Source of the DNA: Dactylonectria macrodidyma
Lineage: Eukaryota > Ascomycota > Sordariomycetes > Hypocreales > Nectriaceae
Assembly: GCA_020744425.1 (NCBI GenBank)
Contig: JAGMUV010000009.1
Coordinates: 1,116,001-1,180,000, forward strand
Direction of reading: 5' to 3'
DNA length: 64,000 nucleotides
Part shown: piece after piece, positions 34,687-51,655 of the stretch
Numbering within the stretch: the stretch's first letter is position 1
How the letters are laid out: every line of letters starts with the position of its first letter
Translations under genes and position numbers: made by a program
The notes under the pieces: model-generated
The model's input: the letters and a program-made list of their open reading frames with translations, nothing else
Databases searched by the model: none
What the model was told of the DNA's origin: nothing

Positions 34687-36002
34687 CTGCCGGTACAGTA
34701 CTTATAGTTTTGGGCTCAAAAGGTTCCGTCCGTACATCCTCATTCCTGATAAATGCAATAATGTGGATTAAAAGCATGATTTTAGTATCTAAATAAGGTG
34801 ACGTTATCTCATCTATTGCATTTAAATGCGTCTGAGAATGACGCATGTTTGGTAGGTACCTACCTAGTTAACTGGTTTTTCACATCGACGAAGTATACGG
34901 AGATTTCAACCCGAACCTGTACCTAAGTCACCTTCGATGGGTAGCCCCAACTCATCATTCTGCTCAATGTTAGTAGCTAACTGCACGTAACAGTTTTAAC
35001 TCGACTGCTAAGTACTCAATCTTGTGATAGGTGAGGATTTGTCCGGACTTTGTTGGCCGTGCATGATCTGCGCCATCACCCAGCCCTGATGAGTGCACCA
35101 CCACCTTAAAGGGGTAACATCAACGGGCTTCACTGCCTCTTGGTTGGTCGCTGCTGTTCGTTGGATCGCAGAATTTGCAATCACGAAAAGGGTTTAGAGA
35201 CGCATTTTGTACTGTAATGCTGGTTGTCAAAGGGTTATCTTATTCGTTGTCTGTTTTTCTGCACCGCAAGGCTACTTGGGCTTGGCTAGACTCGCGTTGA
35301 GTGAGGTGTCTCGTCAAGATGTCACGAGAGTGAAGATCGCCCGCTAGTGGTGTGTATGTCGATGAAGTTGAATCACTCGATTTCCTTGTGGCGGATTGGG
35401 TGTGAGGGATGGAATGAATTTTTGGCGTAGAAGAAACGCATTGAGGGTTGCCTACACTGTCTCCATGACTAGTCTATGTTGATAAGATACACTATTAAGA
35501 AATGCAGTTATCATATACATATCCCAGTGGAAATTGATTACTGTGCTATTGCTGACTTATTCAAGTGGGTGACATCCAACCCATTCTCCACCAACTCTTC
35601 ATGATGACCAACTCTTCACGATACCATCCATCACCCACTATCACCGCATCCCGCTGTCCAAACCCGTGGCTTTCCGAACAAACATGTACTATGCCTCCAC
35701 TTGTTCGAAACAAAAGCTCTCGGCTATCTATCACGCGCGCGACATGACGTGCCATGATTGCTAAGCAGCTCGGAGCTCCAGTGGGGGGGAATGGAGGGAC
35801 GAACGATTTTAACCCCGCCATCATGGAACTTCCGACCCCGCTTCCGAAGGGCGTGCCGTGGCGTGCGGCTCTGATATTAATCGTCACGGATGCCGGATAT
35901 ACGCGCCGCCTGCTTCCGAATTTCGCTCCAGTGTCGGTTTACTTAAGTACCCAGTCTTGCGTCCAATTGACTAATTGGAAGCTACAGAAAAGGTTGTTGC
36001 AT
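34687..36002. other. Divergent intergenic region HNH gene / quinone reductase
   Basis: About 1.3 kb, AT-rich from 34,740 to 35,560. It holds a 14-bp palindrome (GGTAGGTACCTACC, 34851-34864). No supported gene. Confidence 0.5.
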
Positions 36003-37184
36003 ATGGCCTTGCCGCTGTCCCGATCCCTTCTTAAACTTGCCAGATCCCCAGCTTCGTCTGCTCTGCCCCGGCTGTCTGTCCTCCCCCGCCTCTCCAGCAG
36101 CAAGCGATATCCTCCCTTTCGAAAGCAACTCGCCCTGTTGTCTACTATGGCTCCAATCCCATCCACCATGAAGGCCGTACAAATCTCGAAGAATGGCGGA
36201 GTCGAGGTCCTCGATTATAACGACGTGCCCGTGCCGACGCTTGCCGATGGCCAGATCCTGGTGAAGAACGAGTACGCCGGTCTCAACTACATCGACACAT
36301 ACTTCCGCTCCGGCCTTTACAAGGTTCCCCAGTTCCCGCAGACGCTGGGCCGCGAAGGCGCCGGTGAGGTCGTTGCCGCCCACGCGTCCGTGTCTAGTAT
36401 CCCCGTGGGCGCCCGCGTCGTCTTCATGGGCACCTACGGCACCTACGGCGAGTACAGCGCCGTCGCCGCCGCCGACGCCATCGTCATCCCGGACGCCCTC
36501 TCTACCGACAAGGCCGCCGCCGCGTACCTGCAGGGCCTGACGGCCTGGACCTTTGTCCGCGAGGCCGGCGAGGTCAAGGCCGGCCAGTGGGTGCTCGTCC
36601 ATGCCGCCGCGGGAGGTGTTGGCAACTTGCTCGTCCAGATGCTACGTGCAGTCGGTGCCAAGACCATTGGCACCGCCAGTACTGAGGAGAAGTGCGCGCT
36701 GGCTCGCAAAAACGGTGCTGGCTGGACTATCAACTCTAACGACGATATTGTGGCTAAGGTCAAGGAAATCACCGGCGGTCACGGTGTCGACGTCATCTTC
36801 GATGGCGTAGGCAAGTCTACCTTTGACGCAGATATCGAAATGATTGCGCCCAAAGGCCATCTGGTTTCCTTTGGTAACGCGGTAAGCAACCACTAAAGAC
36901 CACATCTCATCAGTGCAACTAACAACCCGTAGTCCGGCGCAGTGCCTCCCGTCAACATTCTCCGCCTCACCCCCAAGTGCATCAGGTTGATGCGACCCGT
37001 GGTGAGCGGCTACGTTTCCGATCGGGCGAGTCTCGAAAAGTACTCCAACGAGCTCTTTGAGTTAATTACATCTGGCAAGGTGGATATTCTGATCCACGAC
37101 GTTTACCCCCTAAAGGAGGTGGCAAGGGCGCACCAGGACATTGAGAGCCGCAAGACAACCGGCAAGTTGCTCGTAAAATTGTAA
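36003..37184 (+). CDS. NADPH:quinone oxidoreductase, zeta-crystallin-like (MDR family)
   Basis: Exons 36003-36881 and 36933-37184 give 376 residues, and splicing rebuilds VSFGNASGAVPPVN. The GroES-like domain starts near residue 55 (MKAVQISKNGGVEVLDY, then GREGAGEVVAAH). The Rossmann NADPH site is HAAAGGVGNLLVQM. No structural or catalytic zinc-binding cysteines are visible, as in zinc-free quinone reductases such as yeast Zta1. Residues 1-48 are Arg/Ser/Leu-rich and basic, like a mitochondrial presequence. A second ATG at 36147 (Met49) begins exactly where most family members start. The enzyme reduces quinones by one electron with NADPH and is usually stress-related. It is convergent with the epimerase gene, 141 bases away. 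Confidence 0.92.
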
Positions 37185-37325
37185 TTAAGTAGATATCGTC
37201 TTTAAATTTTTTCTTTCGCCGCTACATGTCTAAATAGCCTTGATGCCTCTATCGCTTTGTCCAAAAACTTGTACGCTTGATCTTGGTCACTATCCAAGGC
37301 AAAAGAGGCCCTGATCGCATCTCAA

Positions 37326-38745
<1,420 letters not shown>

Positions 38746-40350
38746 GGTCAAGTTCTTTGTTCGAGAGAAGGGTGTGCGGTGTGTGCAGAATGCAGTCAGA
38801 GTTGAGAAGTTGTAAGGGCGGGGGATCAGCTCCTTTGTACGGAGTAAGGAGATCGAGTGGGGACGCAGCACCCAAGTCCAAGGTTACGCGCACGAAAGAA
38901 ACGAAACACCTAGTGGTGGGGGGAGGGGCAAAACGACCGGGGTGAGGATCGGCGAGACTGAGAGCGACTAACGAGGTAGAGTGCTAGAGTGATGAAAGTA
39001 ATTAAAGGTGAGGGGATTGATATTGCGGATTTCGCAGCTCAATTTCACACGTCAATCTCACAGGCCAATTTTTCCATGAGGACAATTTCCACCACTTTGT
39101 CAGCCGCCGTTGCCATGGTGTCTGTTGCATTTAGCTTTCGCATTGCGGCTATGCTTACCATGTACAAAGGCCATCCGATAAGGACTTTGGGATGTATCAT
39201 CCATAGTACCACTTACGTAGTAGTAGGCGTGTCAAACATTGTTGGGCGCTGTTTGTACTTTGCCCATCCAAAGGTCGGTCAAAGATGTCCCTCAACAGGC
39301 GACCATAACTTTTGCCCTACCAATGGAGTATCCGTGCTCGGGCTTGTTACTTTGCGCTGCATGGAAACAAACAAGAAGCTTGCGCTGGCGACAAGGTGTG
39401 GGGCTACCAACGGCCAGTGGTATGGCGTGCGCTGCGCTCAGCTCGATTGTGCATGAAGGAGGGCAGCACTCAAGATGCCATAAGCCTGAATTGAATCAAA
39501 TATGCACCGCCCATTGGATATTCGCAGCACAATGTGCGCCGCAACCCGGAGCATCGACGTATCCATCATCACCCATTTCTTCGTGTTCGGCGATCCGCAA
39601 AAGACGACATGGTGAATGAACCTGAAGGATTGGCTCCGGTCTGTCATCCCTCACCGAAATCGCCAGGCCACGTGATCGCGCCCAGCCTCTTGATTTGCGC
39701 CGCCTAATCCTCGGCGCGCTTCGCGTCTCCAGACGCCATCGCCAAAACACCCACACCAGCATCACCGATGATATCGCCATAAAGGGAATTTGTTTTCGAA
39801 CCCCCGGTCATTGACATTGTCTACCGGATCTCAAGTATCGATCGATAACTCTTGTTCTAACCCGAGTTGTACCTCGCCTTGCTTGTGGCTCCTACAACAC
39901 GCCTTTTGCCGTTGCATTCTCGGAGCTCACCGTTCAGCCATCGCTCACCATCATCACCAAGATGCGCTTTGTTTGTGGGCACGCGCGACTCGACTTTTAG
40001 CTTCACTCCATCTCAAATTAACATCGGCTGAAAGAAACATCGACGCACAAAGAGTTTGTCTTTGTCCACCATCTCCGGAATGAGAACGGGACTTTCTCTG
40101 AGCCGTTCAGCACCTATTGCCTCTGTTATTGACGCGCCTCCCATGCTCGCCCTGCTATTTCCATCTCATCACATAACAAACGACCTAGACGACAACTTGC
40201 CTTTTTGCTTGCGCGATCCCTTTGAGGGGATGGTCAAAGCCGCCCTTTCATGACGCAAAAAGGCTTCAATCCCTTTTACTCTGGACTCGCTGTTCCGTTG
40301 TTTCGATCTCATCTCAAACACTCCTACACCACCTCAGTCTCACCTGCACA
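38746..40350. other. Divergent intergenic region epimerase / SUN gene
   Basis: 1.6 kb between divergent starts. A 94-codon minus frame (39496-39780) begins with a hydrophobic stretch but has no other support. 39,840-40,350 is probably the SUN gene promoter and leader. No gene is called. Confidence 0.5.
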
Positions 40351-43300
40351 ATGCCACCAAGATCAACTACGACCCGACGCAGCGCTCGAGTTTCTAGTCG
40401 GGAACTCAGCCAGGGACCTAGCCGGGAACCAAGCCGGGGACCAAGCCGGGAGCCAGACGCTGAAACTCCTCATGATCGCGTGCAAGGCCTTGTGAGGCCA
40501 CAACTTCCTGCTTTGACCGGCACGCCAAGCTCACGAAGGCAACTCTCATACGGCTCTGCCGTTGAGCCGCTAAGGCGCTCTGGAGGTGGTCTTCAGCGCT
40601 TCGACATTGGCGATGCAGTCAACCAGGCTCTTCAAACCCCGGACGATGATGAGGTGTTTGTACGGCCACAACTACCAAAGCGAACACAGCGCGCTGCTCC
40701 AGCCGATGATGAGGATGAGCTCGCGGCAGGCGACAGCCGTACAAAGTCCCTTAAGCCAGGTGCTTTGCAACGAGGTGAGTGGGTTGACTGAGGTTATGCT
40801 ATCTTATCATTCTAACGCTTGGCAGGACCAGCAACCGTTTTAAACCCGCCAGGGTACATCTACACTGGTAGTGACGCCGACAGCATGCGTAGTTTTGCAC
40901 TGGAGAGCGACTTCTACAGTGAAGCTGCGATAGCGTCAATAGATGGAAGCACCCCAGTGCCTGAAACTCGCCAACCTGCACGACGATCTGCGCGACAACC
41001 TCCGCAGTCAACTCTCAACAAAGTGACTGAGGAGCAGGTCCAAGAACCCTCTCCGAAGAAATCAGCCCCCCGGGCATCACCTGCTAGGAAGGCTAAGCCG
41101 GGGCGACCTGGTGTGAGCCAACAGGTGGGGAGGGCCCAGCCTGAGCAGAAACCAGCACCAGTGGAGAGCTCGGGGGAGGAAGAGGAACATGAAGATGAAG
41201 ATGAGCGGGAGACTCTCTCTGCTCCTCTACTAAGTCACCGGCAAACCAATACGCCGGCTCCAAGTCGTATGCGCCAAACTTCCGCACGACCAACAAAGTC
41301 TCGTAAGGTGGCAGCAGCTGACCAAGCTGATGCTGAACCTGAGCGGGAGGAACAAGCCCAGCATCGCCCGACCAGGGCAACTGGAAATGACCCCTTTGCG
41401 CAAACCATCACTGGTCCCTCAAAAGCCAAAGCCAACAAAGCTAAATTCACGACGGCCCAACCATCCACACAATCTTGGCAGAGAACTGCTGGCGGGGGAG
41501 GTCGAGGGCTATTCGAACAGGCAGCCGAGCTCAACAAGAAGAAAACCTCGTTTAGTAATGAGACGTATCCCGCTGACGCCTGGGAACGCGACACGGCCAT
41601 CCAGCGCGACATCCAAGCAGCTGAAGAGCAGGTTGCTCGTGAGATGGAGGAGGCTGCCCTTGAGCGACAGCGAGCAGAGAGGCGTGAAATCAGGCGACAA
41701 CAATGGCTTTGGCTCATGTCTATATGGCCTATACCCTTGCTCCGACGGCTGTTTGGAGTCCGCCCACCTAGAGATGCAGACGAAGACGAGGACGAGGACG
41801 AGGAGCTGGATGACGACGACACAACTGCCCCTACCGATTGGCAGCGCCTACTTCATCCGATGACATACGTTCAGTCGCTCATTTGGCTTGCCGACAAGAT
41901 TATGGATCACCTGGTCGGCTTAATCGACAGGCTCTCCGGCATAGACTTCCATGCTCGAATTCCAAGACCGGGGGCAACCTTCACATGGGTCGTCGTAAGT
42001 ATCATTGGCCTAGTTCTTGGAGTCCTGTTTGGGCCAGCCATGTTTGCGGGCTTGAATGCGGCGTCATCAAGTATTGGGATGCCTCGGTTGGGGTCCATCC
42101 AATGGTCCGATGTGGCCAGTATGCCGGGCAAAGTTGGAGACATCGTTCCGTCAATATCGTGGCCATCATGGTCATTTGGGCATTCTAAAAGTGATTGGGA
42201 TGACCTCTCTGACTTGTGGGAATCGGATGATGATAAAGCACACGAGAAGGCCGACAAGATGTTGGAACGGTACAAAAATGATCTCGCCTCTTTGAAGAAA
42301 GCAACCAAGATCCACCAGGCATCTCTCGAGAAACTCAAGACGGTCATTCCCAAGGTCGTACGCATGGAGCTCAAGAACGGCAAGCCCGTTCCCACAGAAG
42401 AATTTTGGCACGCTTTACGGAATCTCATCCATCAAGACGACGGCTTCTTGACCTTGGAGAAGAAGAATGGCGGTTATGAGTTTACGTCGGAGCAACAGTG
42501 GCAAGCCATTGTCGGGCGTCTCAACAAGGATCCAACATTTGCATCCAAGCTGAACGCGAGCGTCCTGGGACTTGAGAACCGCCTTGATTCAAAGATGTCT
42601 GGGGTCTGGGACGCTTGGGTCAAGAACAACGAAGAGAAGATCACCCAGCTAATCGGCCCTGCCCTGGACAAGATCAAATCTGCAGGGTCGGGTCGCGAGT
42701 TTGACGAACGCCTGTCTCGAATCGTCAAGGAGCAGCTCCAAGGTGACGAGGCTCGAGAGATTGTCGTCACCCGCAAGGAGTTCATACAACATCTCCAGAA
42801 CGAGTTTGCGGCACATCGCACCGAGATCCGTGCCGAGATCAACGCGCTCCAGCCTCAGCTCCAGGAGCTTCGCGAGTCGATTCGCACGGCGACGGAGAAC
42901 ACACCAGATGGCGTCACCAAGGCGGAGCTCGCTACGCTAGTCAACAGCCTCGTGCTCAAGACCATTGCTGACATGAACCTCGAGGCCATGGCCAAGGGCA
43001 AGATCCATTTCCACTGGGACGCGGAGCTGAAGAACCAGGTCAACTACTTTGGCGTCGGTGCCGGTGCAACCATCGACGCCAAGATTACGGCTTCCACGTA
43101 CGACCCGCTAGAAAAGGGAATGATCTCAGAGGACTCTTACAAGAAGGGAATCCGCGGGGCCCATCCTTACCCGCCCATCGCGGCCCTCAACCCCTGGCAA
43201 GACGAAGGCGACTGCTGGTGCGCCGCTCGCGACCTGAACCATCGCGGCAACCCTCACGGCGCCGCGCTCTCAGTGCAGCTAGCTCATCATATCGTCCCGA

Positions 43301-43689
43301 GACACGTCGTCGTCGAACACATCCTTCCGGGCGCAACGACGGATCCAGACGCGCGGCCGCGACAGATCGAGGTATACGCGCACATAGCCGACAGCACCGT
43401 TCGCGACCGCGTCCACGACTTTGCCGCCACGCACTTCCCGGACAACGCCGACGACTGGGACATGCAGGCCGCCAACTACGGCACGGCATTTGTCAAGATC
43501 GGCCAGTTCGTTTACGAGGGTGCCGAGCTCCACGACGGTGTCTACGTTCACCGCCTCCATAGCGACCTCGCCGAGCTCGACGCCGAGACGGACCAGGTCG
43601 TCGTCCGCGCCATCAGTAATTACGGCGCCAAAACTCATACGTGCTTCTACCGGGTGAGGCTGTTTGGAGAAAGAAGACCAAAGGTGTGA
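40351..43689 (+). CDS. SUN-domain inner nuclear membrane protein (Sad1/UNC-84 type)
   Basis: Exons 40351-40774 and 40826-43689 give 1,095 residues. The first 500 residues are disordered, charged and nucleoplasmic in character, with an acidic run (DEDEDEDEELDDDD) just before the membrane region. One TM segment lies near residues 527-550 (WVVVSIIGLVLGVLFGPAMF). Coiled-coil segments follow (about 600-840). The SUN domain occupies about residues 865-1,090 (GATIDAKITAS, then DEGDCWCAARD and a terminal beta sandwich). SUN proteins sit in the inner nuclear membrane and bind KASH proteins to link chromatin or the spindle pole body to the cytoskeleton. Domain order and the lumenal C-terminus fit. The protein is longer than yeast Sad1 because of the long N-terminus. 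Confidence 0.93.
40408..40455 (+). repeat. 12-bp tandem repeat, four copies, in the SUN gene
   Basis: Four 12-base units of the form AGCCGGGAACCA, each with one to three differences. They encode alternating S-Q/R-G/E-P units in the disordered N-terminus. Confidence 0.85.
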
Positions 43690-44157
43690 AAAAAGACCGA
43701 AGACATGGGGTGTGTGACTTGATGACGAAAATGGGATGTTGTAACGACTTGTTTTTCCCTGTCGGCGTTGACGGAAGAGTGGCAACAATACCACTTGTGG
43801 CGGTGTTTTGTGTATTTTACAAACGTAACGTGGTTTTTGCATGGCATTTGTTCAAAGCGAGGAGCCTGGGAAAGGTTTTGGGATTGATCGTACTGTGTCA
43901 TTAAGTTCACTAGCAAATGGGCTGCTGTCTAAGGAAGGGGTTATTGCGACAGCGACGACTGCAGCTAGGTTATACCCAGCAACAAAGAACCCATCACAAC
44001 AAAGAAGTATGTGCACATGTACTTGAATTGAATCATCATTAGAAATGCAACCTTGTAAAGCCCAGCCGCCACTACTTTTATTTTGATCTCGTCTATCCCT
44101 GCACACAAGGCTCCAAAAAGGGTATCGCAACCAAGCCCGCGTCCGTCCATCCACACA
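43690..44157. other. Convergent intergenic region SUN gene / DBP4
   Basis: 468 bases of 3' sequence between converging genes, with nothing else visible. Confidence 0.6.
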
Positions 44158-46675
44158 TCAGCCTTCCAGCAGCCCGGCGGCAAGCGCCTCCAAGTCCTCG
44201 AGCGTCTCGGGCTCCTCGTCGACCTCGATGACCTTGCCGCGTGCCTTCTTGGCCTTCTTGGCCTTGCGCTCCTCGTCTGAATCGTCCTCGAACCACTTCT
44301 TGGCGCGCTTGCGGGGGGGTTCCGGCGCGGCGTCGGATTCGGAGCCGGAGTCGGCGCCGGCCACGGGTAGGGAGCGGAGGAACTCGATCGGGTCCATGGC
44401 GTCGGGATCGTCGTCCTCGGGGGCGGTGACCAGCGTCGGCGCCGTCGAATGCGGGTCGATGCCAGCCATCTCCATGGCCTCGCGGGCCTTGCGCTTGTCG
44501 CGCTTCTCCCGCTTCTTCTGCTTGGCGATCTGCTTGTCGTCGACGTCGGCCTCTTGCACGCGCGTCGTCTCGTCCTCGACGAACTTGCGCCGCAGCTCCT
44601 CGGCGGGGCCCTCCTTGTTGAAGTCGTCCTCGTCCTGGAGCTCGTACACCTCGTGCGCGTTGCCGTCCTCGTCGTACACGAGCTTGGTCGGGTTGCCCTT
44701 GAACTTGAGCATCTTCTTCTTCGACTTGAGGGCCTTTTCTCGTCGTTTTGAGTCAACGATGAAGGGCTCCTCCCCTCCCATACCCTCGACGATCTTCGCT
44801 GAGCTCTTGAAGGCGTTGTTAGCCTCATTGTCCAGGTCGTCGTCGTTCAGACGCCTCTTCACGGACAGGAAATCGTCCTCCTCCTCATCGTCATTCTTCT
44901 TTTCATCTCCGTCTAGGACCAGCTTCGAGTAGTGACTTGATAAAACATCCTGGTTTGTGCGCTCAAACATGCGGTCGTACTTTGTTCGCACCTCGTTCTT
45001 CTTCGTCTTTGGCTTGGGTTCATCAAGGTCAGAATCCAACTCGGATCCGCTGGATAAACCAGAGCGAGGGGCATTTTTGATGCGCTTGATATCGTCTCCC
45101 TTTTGGAACTTGATTTGTGGTGTTCCGGGAAGGCCAAGGCTGGCTGCGAAGCCATCGAGATCAAGTTTCTTGAACTTGAAGACGTCCTTGTCCTTTTGTA
45201 AGTGGATTGATCGAGTGTAACTGATGAACGCTTTTTGTCCGAGATACTTCAGATCGGGATTCTGGAAGCACATGCTCTGCAATTGATCCTTGATTGACTT
45301 CTTCTTCTTCTCCTTGACGTTGACTTTTTGAATGGGAATCTTCTTTTGCTCTAGGCGCTTGAGCATTCCCTCCTCCTCGCTAGGTTCCAAGAAGATTACA
45401 GCTCGGCCGTTGCTTTCGAATCGGGCAGTTCGACCAACACGATGGATGTAGGTGTCGGCATCCTCGGGGCAATCGGCTTGGATTACCCAGTCCACAGCGG
45501 GGAAATCGATACCTCGAGCGACGACGTCAGTCGCGAATAGACACGATTGCTTCGCAGCAGTAAACCTCGAGGTGATCTCTAATCGGGCGATTTGTTTTTG
45601 TCGGCCGTGAAGATGGAGCAAGGGAATACCGGGTTGGAGATGTCGGAAGCTCTCGTACACAAATCGGACCTGCTTGCCGGAACTTAGGAAGACGATGATT
45701 TTGCTCTTTAAATTTGCCTTGATGAAGCCGTAGAGGGTGTCGAGTTTCTCGGGCAAGGGGGTGATGATGTAATGCTGCGCCAAATTCGTCGGGGTCGCGC
45801 TCGCGGCGGCTTCGTGGACGGATACGTATTCGGGGTCCTTGAGACTGAGTCGTGCCAGGTCGGAGACCTTTTTGCTCTGCGTCGCACTGAACATGAGGGT
45901 TTGTCGCTCTTTCGGCAAATGCTCAACCAGGGCATCAACCGCCGCTTGGAAACCCATGTCCATGATGCGATCCGCCTCGTCCAAAACCAGGAGTTGCAAG
46001 TTGTTCGCGTCGAAACCCGCTGTCTGGTCCAGGTGCTGCAGCATGCGGCCAGGCGTACAGACCAGGATATTCATTCGATCGAGTCGCTCAGCCTCCTCCT
46101 TCAAGCTCTTACCTCCAATGACCAGGCCAGCCGAGAAGGCATGATGGCGACCAATTTTGCGCAAGACTTCGAAGATCTGGACCGCCAGCTCGCGGGTCGG
46201 GGAGATGATCAGGGCGCCAAGCCCGTCGAACTCGGTCCATTGAGCGCGGTAGAGCTTCTCTAGCACGGGGACGAGGAAGGCGAGTGTCTTTCCGCTACCC
46301 GTCTTGGCGGCTCCGAGAATGTCGTTTCCCTTGAGCGCGAGCGGGATGGCGCCGGCTTGGACATCGGTGAGAGTCTGGAAGTGCGAAGCCTCGAGTCCGG
46401 ACGCGGTCGGGGAGGAGAGCGGGAGTTCGGAGAAGCTCTTGATTTCGGTCGCCTTGGGATCCTGGGCAGCGGCTGTAAGCAAATCGTTCGAAGATCAGAG
46501 CATCGTCAAAGATTCAACACCGTCACACCCCACCACCACTTACCAACTCGTTCACCCGCTGCTCGAGCTTCTGCAGATCGTCTTGATCTCTCTTGCGCTT
46601 CTGCTGGCGCTGTTCAGTGCGGCCGCTCTTCTGCGGCTTCGGCTGTCGCCCGCCGTGTCGTGCGTTGGGGGCCAT
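44158..46675 (-). CDS. DBP4: DEAD-box ATP-dependent RNA helicase DBP4 (ribosome biogenesis)
   Basis: Exons 46675-46544 and 46461-44158 give 811 residues. The acceptor at CCCAG|GAT keeps the frame and gives [21 protein letters not shown]; the acceptor ten bases earlier does not. Motifs in order are the Q motif, AKTGSGKT (I), PTRELAVQ (Ia), TPGRML (Ib), [11 protein letters not shown] (II), MFSATQSKK (III), [11 protein letters not shown] (V) and [11 protein letters not shown] (VI). The C-terminal third is charged, with [10 protein letters not shown] and long Lys/Glu/Asp stretches, as in Dbp4/Hca4. Dbp4 acts in the nucleolus in 18S rRNA processing and release of U14 snoRNA. Length matches (yeast 770 residues). 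A tandem permease gene lies 308 bases upstream on the same strand. Confidence 0.95.
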
Positions 46676-46983
46676 TCGTCCAGCGTTGATTATGGGTTTG
46701 AAGCTGTGAAGAGAATGGATAGCCATCTTATCTCTGCGTCGCTGGAAATAATTTTTTGGAGTGAGCGGCGTTCTGAGACGCCGATCACCGATGGCCCCAC
46801 AATATCCCAGCTGGCCAATCGAGTGTTCCAGTTCCTATTCCCAGCACAATGAAGAATAGGGAATCATGTAAAAGGATGACAGGGCAGCTTCTCGAATTTT
46901 TTTCTATCCAAGTAAAAAAAAAAAAAATTTGGTATCTCATTTATGCTTAACATTACGCACATTAATCATGGTTCCCACGTCAT
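46676..46983. other. Spacer between the permease 3' end and the DBP4 start
   Basis: 308 bases, containing an A-run at about 46915-46926. The DBP4 promoter and the permease 3' untranslated region must share this space. Confidence 0.55.
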
Positions 46984-50022
<3,039 letters not shown>

Positions 50023-51322
50023 GACAGGATTGGCCTTTGCTCAATGCCAAAGCTCGAGGCTGATTGCGAAGATACTTAGTGAGTAGAAGGGTTCATGCAT
50101 TTCATGCAGGGACGAATCCTGCCAATGCGAGGTTGATGGCAGGAGGATTTTAGCTCATCGCAACAGTGAGGCATGGCGAGGAGGCCTCGGGCAGGCCCAG
50201 AGCCTGATCCTTGACTATAGTGAATGGAATGCGAACTACAAACGACAGAAGGCGAACTACACTGCTAAAATGCGAACACAGCCTGGAGAGATGCAAGGCA
50301 GAACCAGGCTCTGGCCGCCTGTTTCTTCCAAAATAGACACCTGCAGTCGATAGTCTCCAGCTCGAATAGCGCAATCTCCACAAGTCGGGCTGTTGCAACC
50401 AATGCCTATTGTGGCTTGCAGCAGGGCGGTAAATCGGCAATACGGCAGCCCTCACTTTGCAACACCATTAGAACCAGCGCTATTCCTTGCTAAAACGAAC
50501 AATGCCACCATTGATTGGATATGGGAGTCAAGTATGCCTCACTATCGTCAAAAGAAGGCACCGGATGCTGTATGTAGTCTAGAGAAGGCCTGTCTCGACA
50601 GATCCAGCCTCGTCTCGATCATGCTCTACCGTTAGGGTTAGCATTAAACGTGCCGACTTCTCCGTGAAATGTAACGTCCGAACGAATAGTGGATGTTTAG
50701 TTTACTAGGGCTGCAGATGCAAGTCTCGAGCTGGGCCTGAGTTACATCTGGGCGACCTGAGAGCATCCAAGCCCAGCCTGGAAATGTGTAGTTCAGCCTG
50801 CCACACTTCGCGGCTCGAGAACAAGAATTGCTAATCTGTCAAGGCTCCAAGATTGTGAATCACCTCTGAATGGCGCGACAACGATGCAGCCTCGGCGACT
50901 TTTTCGACTTGGCTGTGCGAGATGAAGCGGCTCTGGAGCCCGTTCGCCTTATCTTCAAGTCTACGGCTGAAGCACGCACACGAGGTTCCGAAGGCATGAT
51001 CTGACACCAATATTTACCTATCATCTAGCGCCAATAGTTGCCCATGCCGAGTCCTGCGGCGACTGTCACTCGGACACGTCACGAAAATGCTGTGTCAGGT
51101 CGTCACATTCGGGGTGGTTGCCTCAATAGTAGTGACATGTCTTGCTCGTCCGCTTGATCGGGATGACTCTACGTAAATGTAATATTAATCAACAGTTATC
51201 TGTCCCCTACTCGCCTACTATTGTAATCTTTCGGAGTCGCCCGCCTCGTTCATATACTGTAGACAAGCCCACAATAGCGACACATCTCTATACTTTTCGT
51301 ACTTACTCTGTGCGTTGCCAAC
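50023..51322. other. Intergenic region upstream of the permease
   Basis: 1.3 kb with only short frames and no recognised repeat or RNA gene. It is probably the permease promoter plus the upstream region of the small gene to the right. Confidence 0.5.
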
Positions 51323-51655
51323 ATGTCCATCACGGTGATCAAATACGATGTGAGGTACGACGTCCTCGAGTGGTGGCTCGGGCAACAATTCGGCCCCCAA
51401 ATGACGGCAGATGGATACCAAGTGTGGACAGCCACGGTAAGTATCTACAGTCAAACTCTTAACAGCCCACGACCCAATCCTTCAGTGGCAAACTGGGCAG
51501 ACTCTCTCCCCCGTTCCCCTTTCTTGTTTCTTTTACCTCCACTGACACATCTTGCGCCGCAGCCGATAGCCGCCGGCCACAGCAGTTGGTGGAGCGTTAC
51601 TGCGCCCCGCGAAATCACACATGTAAGCTATTTGAGCCACCCCAGACGAGAGTAG
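51323..51655 (+). CDS. Possible small protein gene, 68 aa spliced or 110 aa unspliced, unknown
   Basis: An ATG at 51323 opens a frame that spans a good GTAAGT donor (51437) and a CGCAG acceptor (51561-51562), with a CTGACAC branch-like site 20 nt before the acceptor. Spliced, exons 51323-51436 and 51563-51655 give 68 residues; unspliced, the 126-nt segment stays in frame without a stop. The peptide is rich in Trp and aromatic residues (EWWLGQQFGPQ, HSSWWSVTAPREITHV). No signal peptide, TM segment or known domain is seen. It could be a real small gene, a fragment of an older gene, or chance. The second exon contains a further GTAAGC donor, so the 3' end is uncertain. Confidence 0.35.
   Translation: MSITVIKYDVRYDVLEWWLGQQFGPQMTADGYQVWTATVSIYSQTLNSPRPNPSVANWADSLPRSPFLFLLPPLTHLAPQPIAAGHSSWWSVTAPREITHVSYLSHPRRE

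Noticed and set aside
34851..34864. 14-bp perfect palindrome GGTAGGTACCTACC
   Set aside because: Short TAGGTACCTA-type palindromes are frequent in fungal intergenic DNA; no paired copy or target duplication was found nearby.
39496..39780. 94-codon minus frame starting with a hydrophobic stretch
   Set aside because: The hydrophobic start is short, the rest is Arg-rich without pattern, and no conserved features were recognised.
46462..46482. Alternative acceptor and start for the main DBP4 exon
   Set aside because: Splicing at TTACAG shifts the frame, and there is no ATG start; the acceptor ten bases downstream restores the conserved N-terminal sequence.
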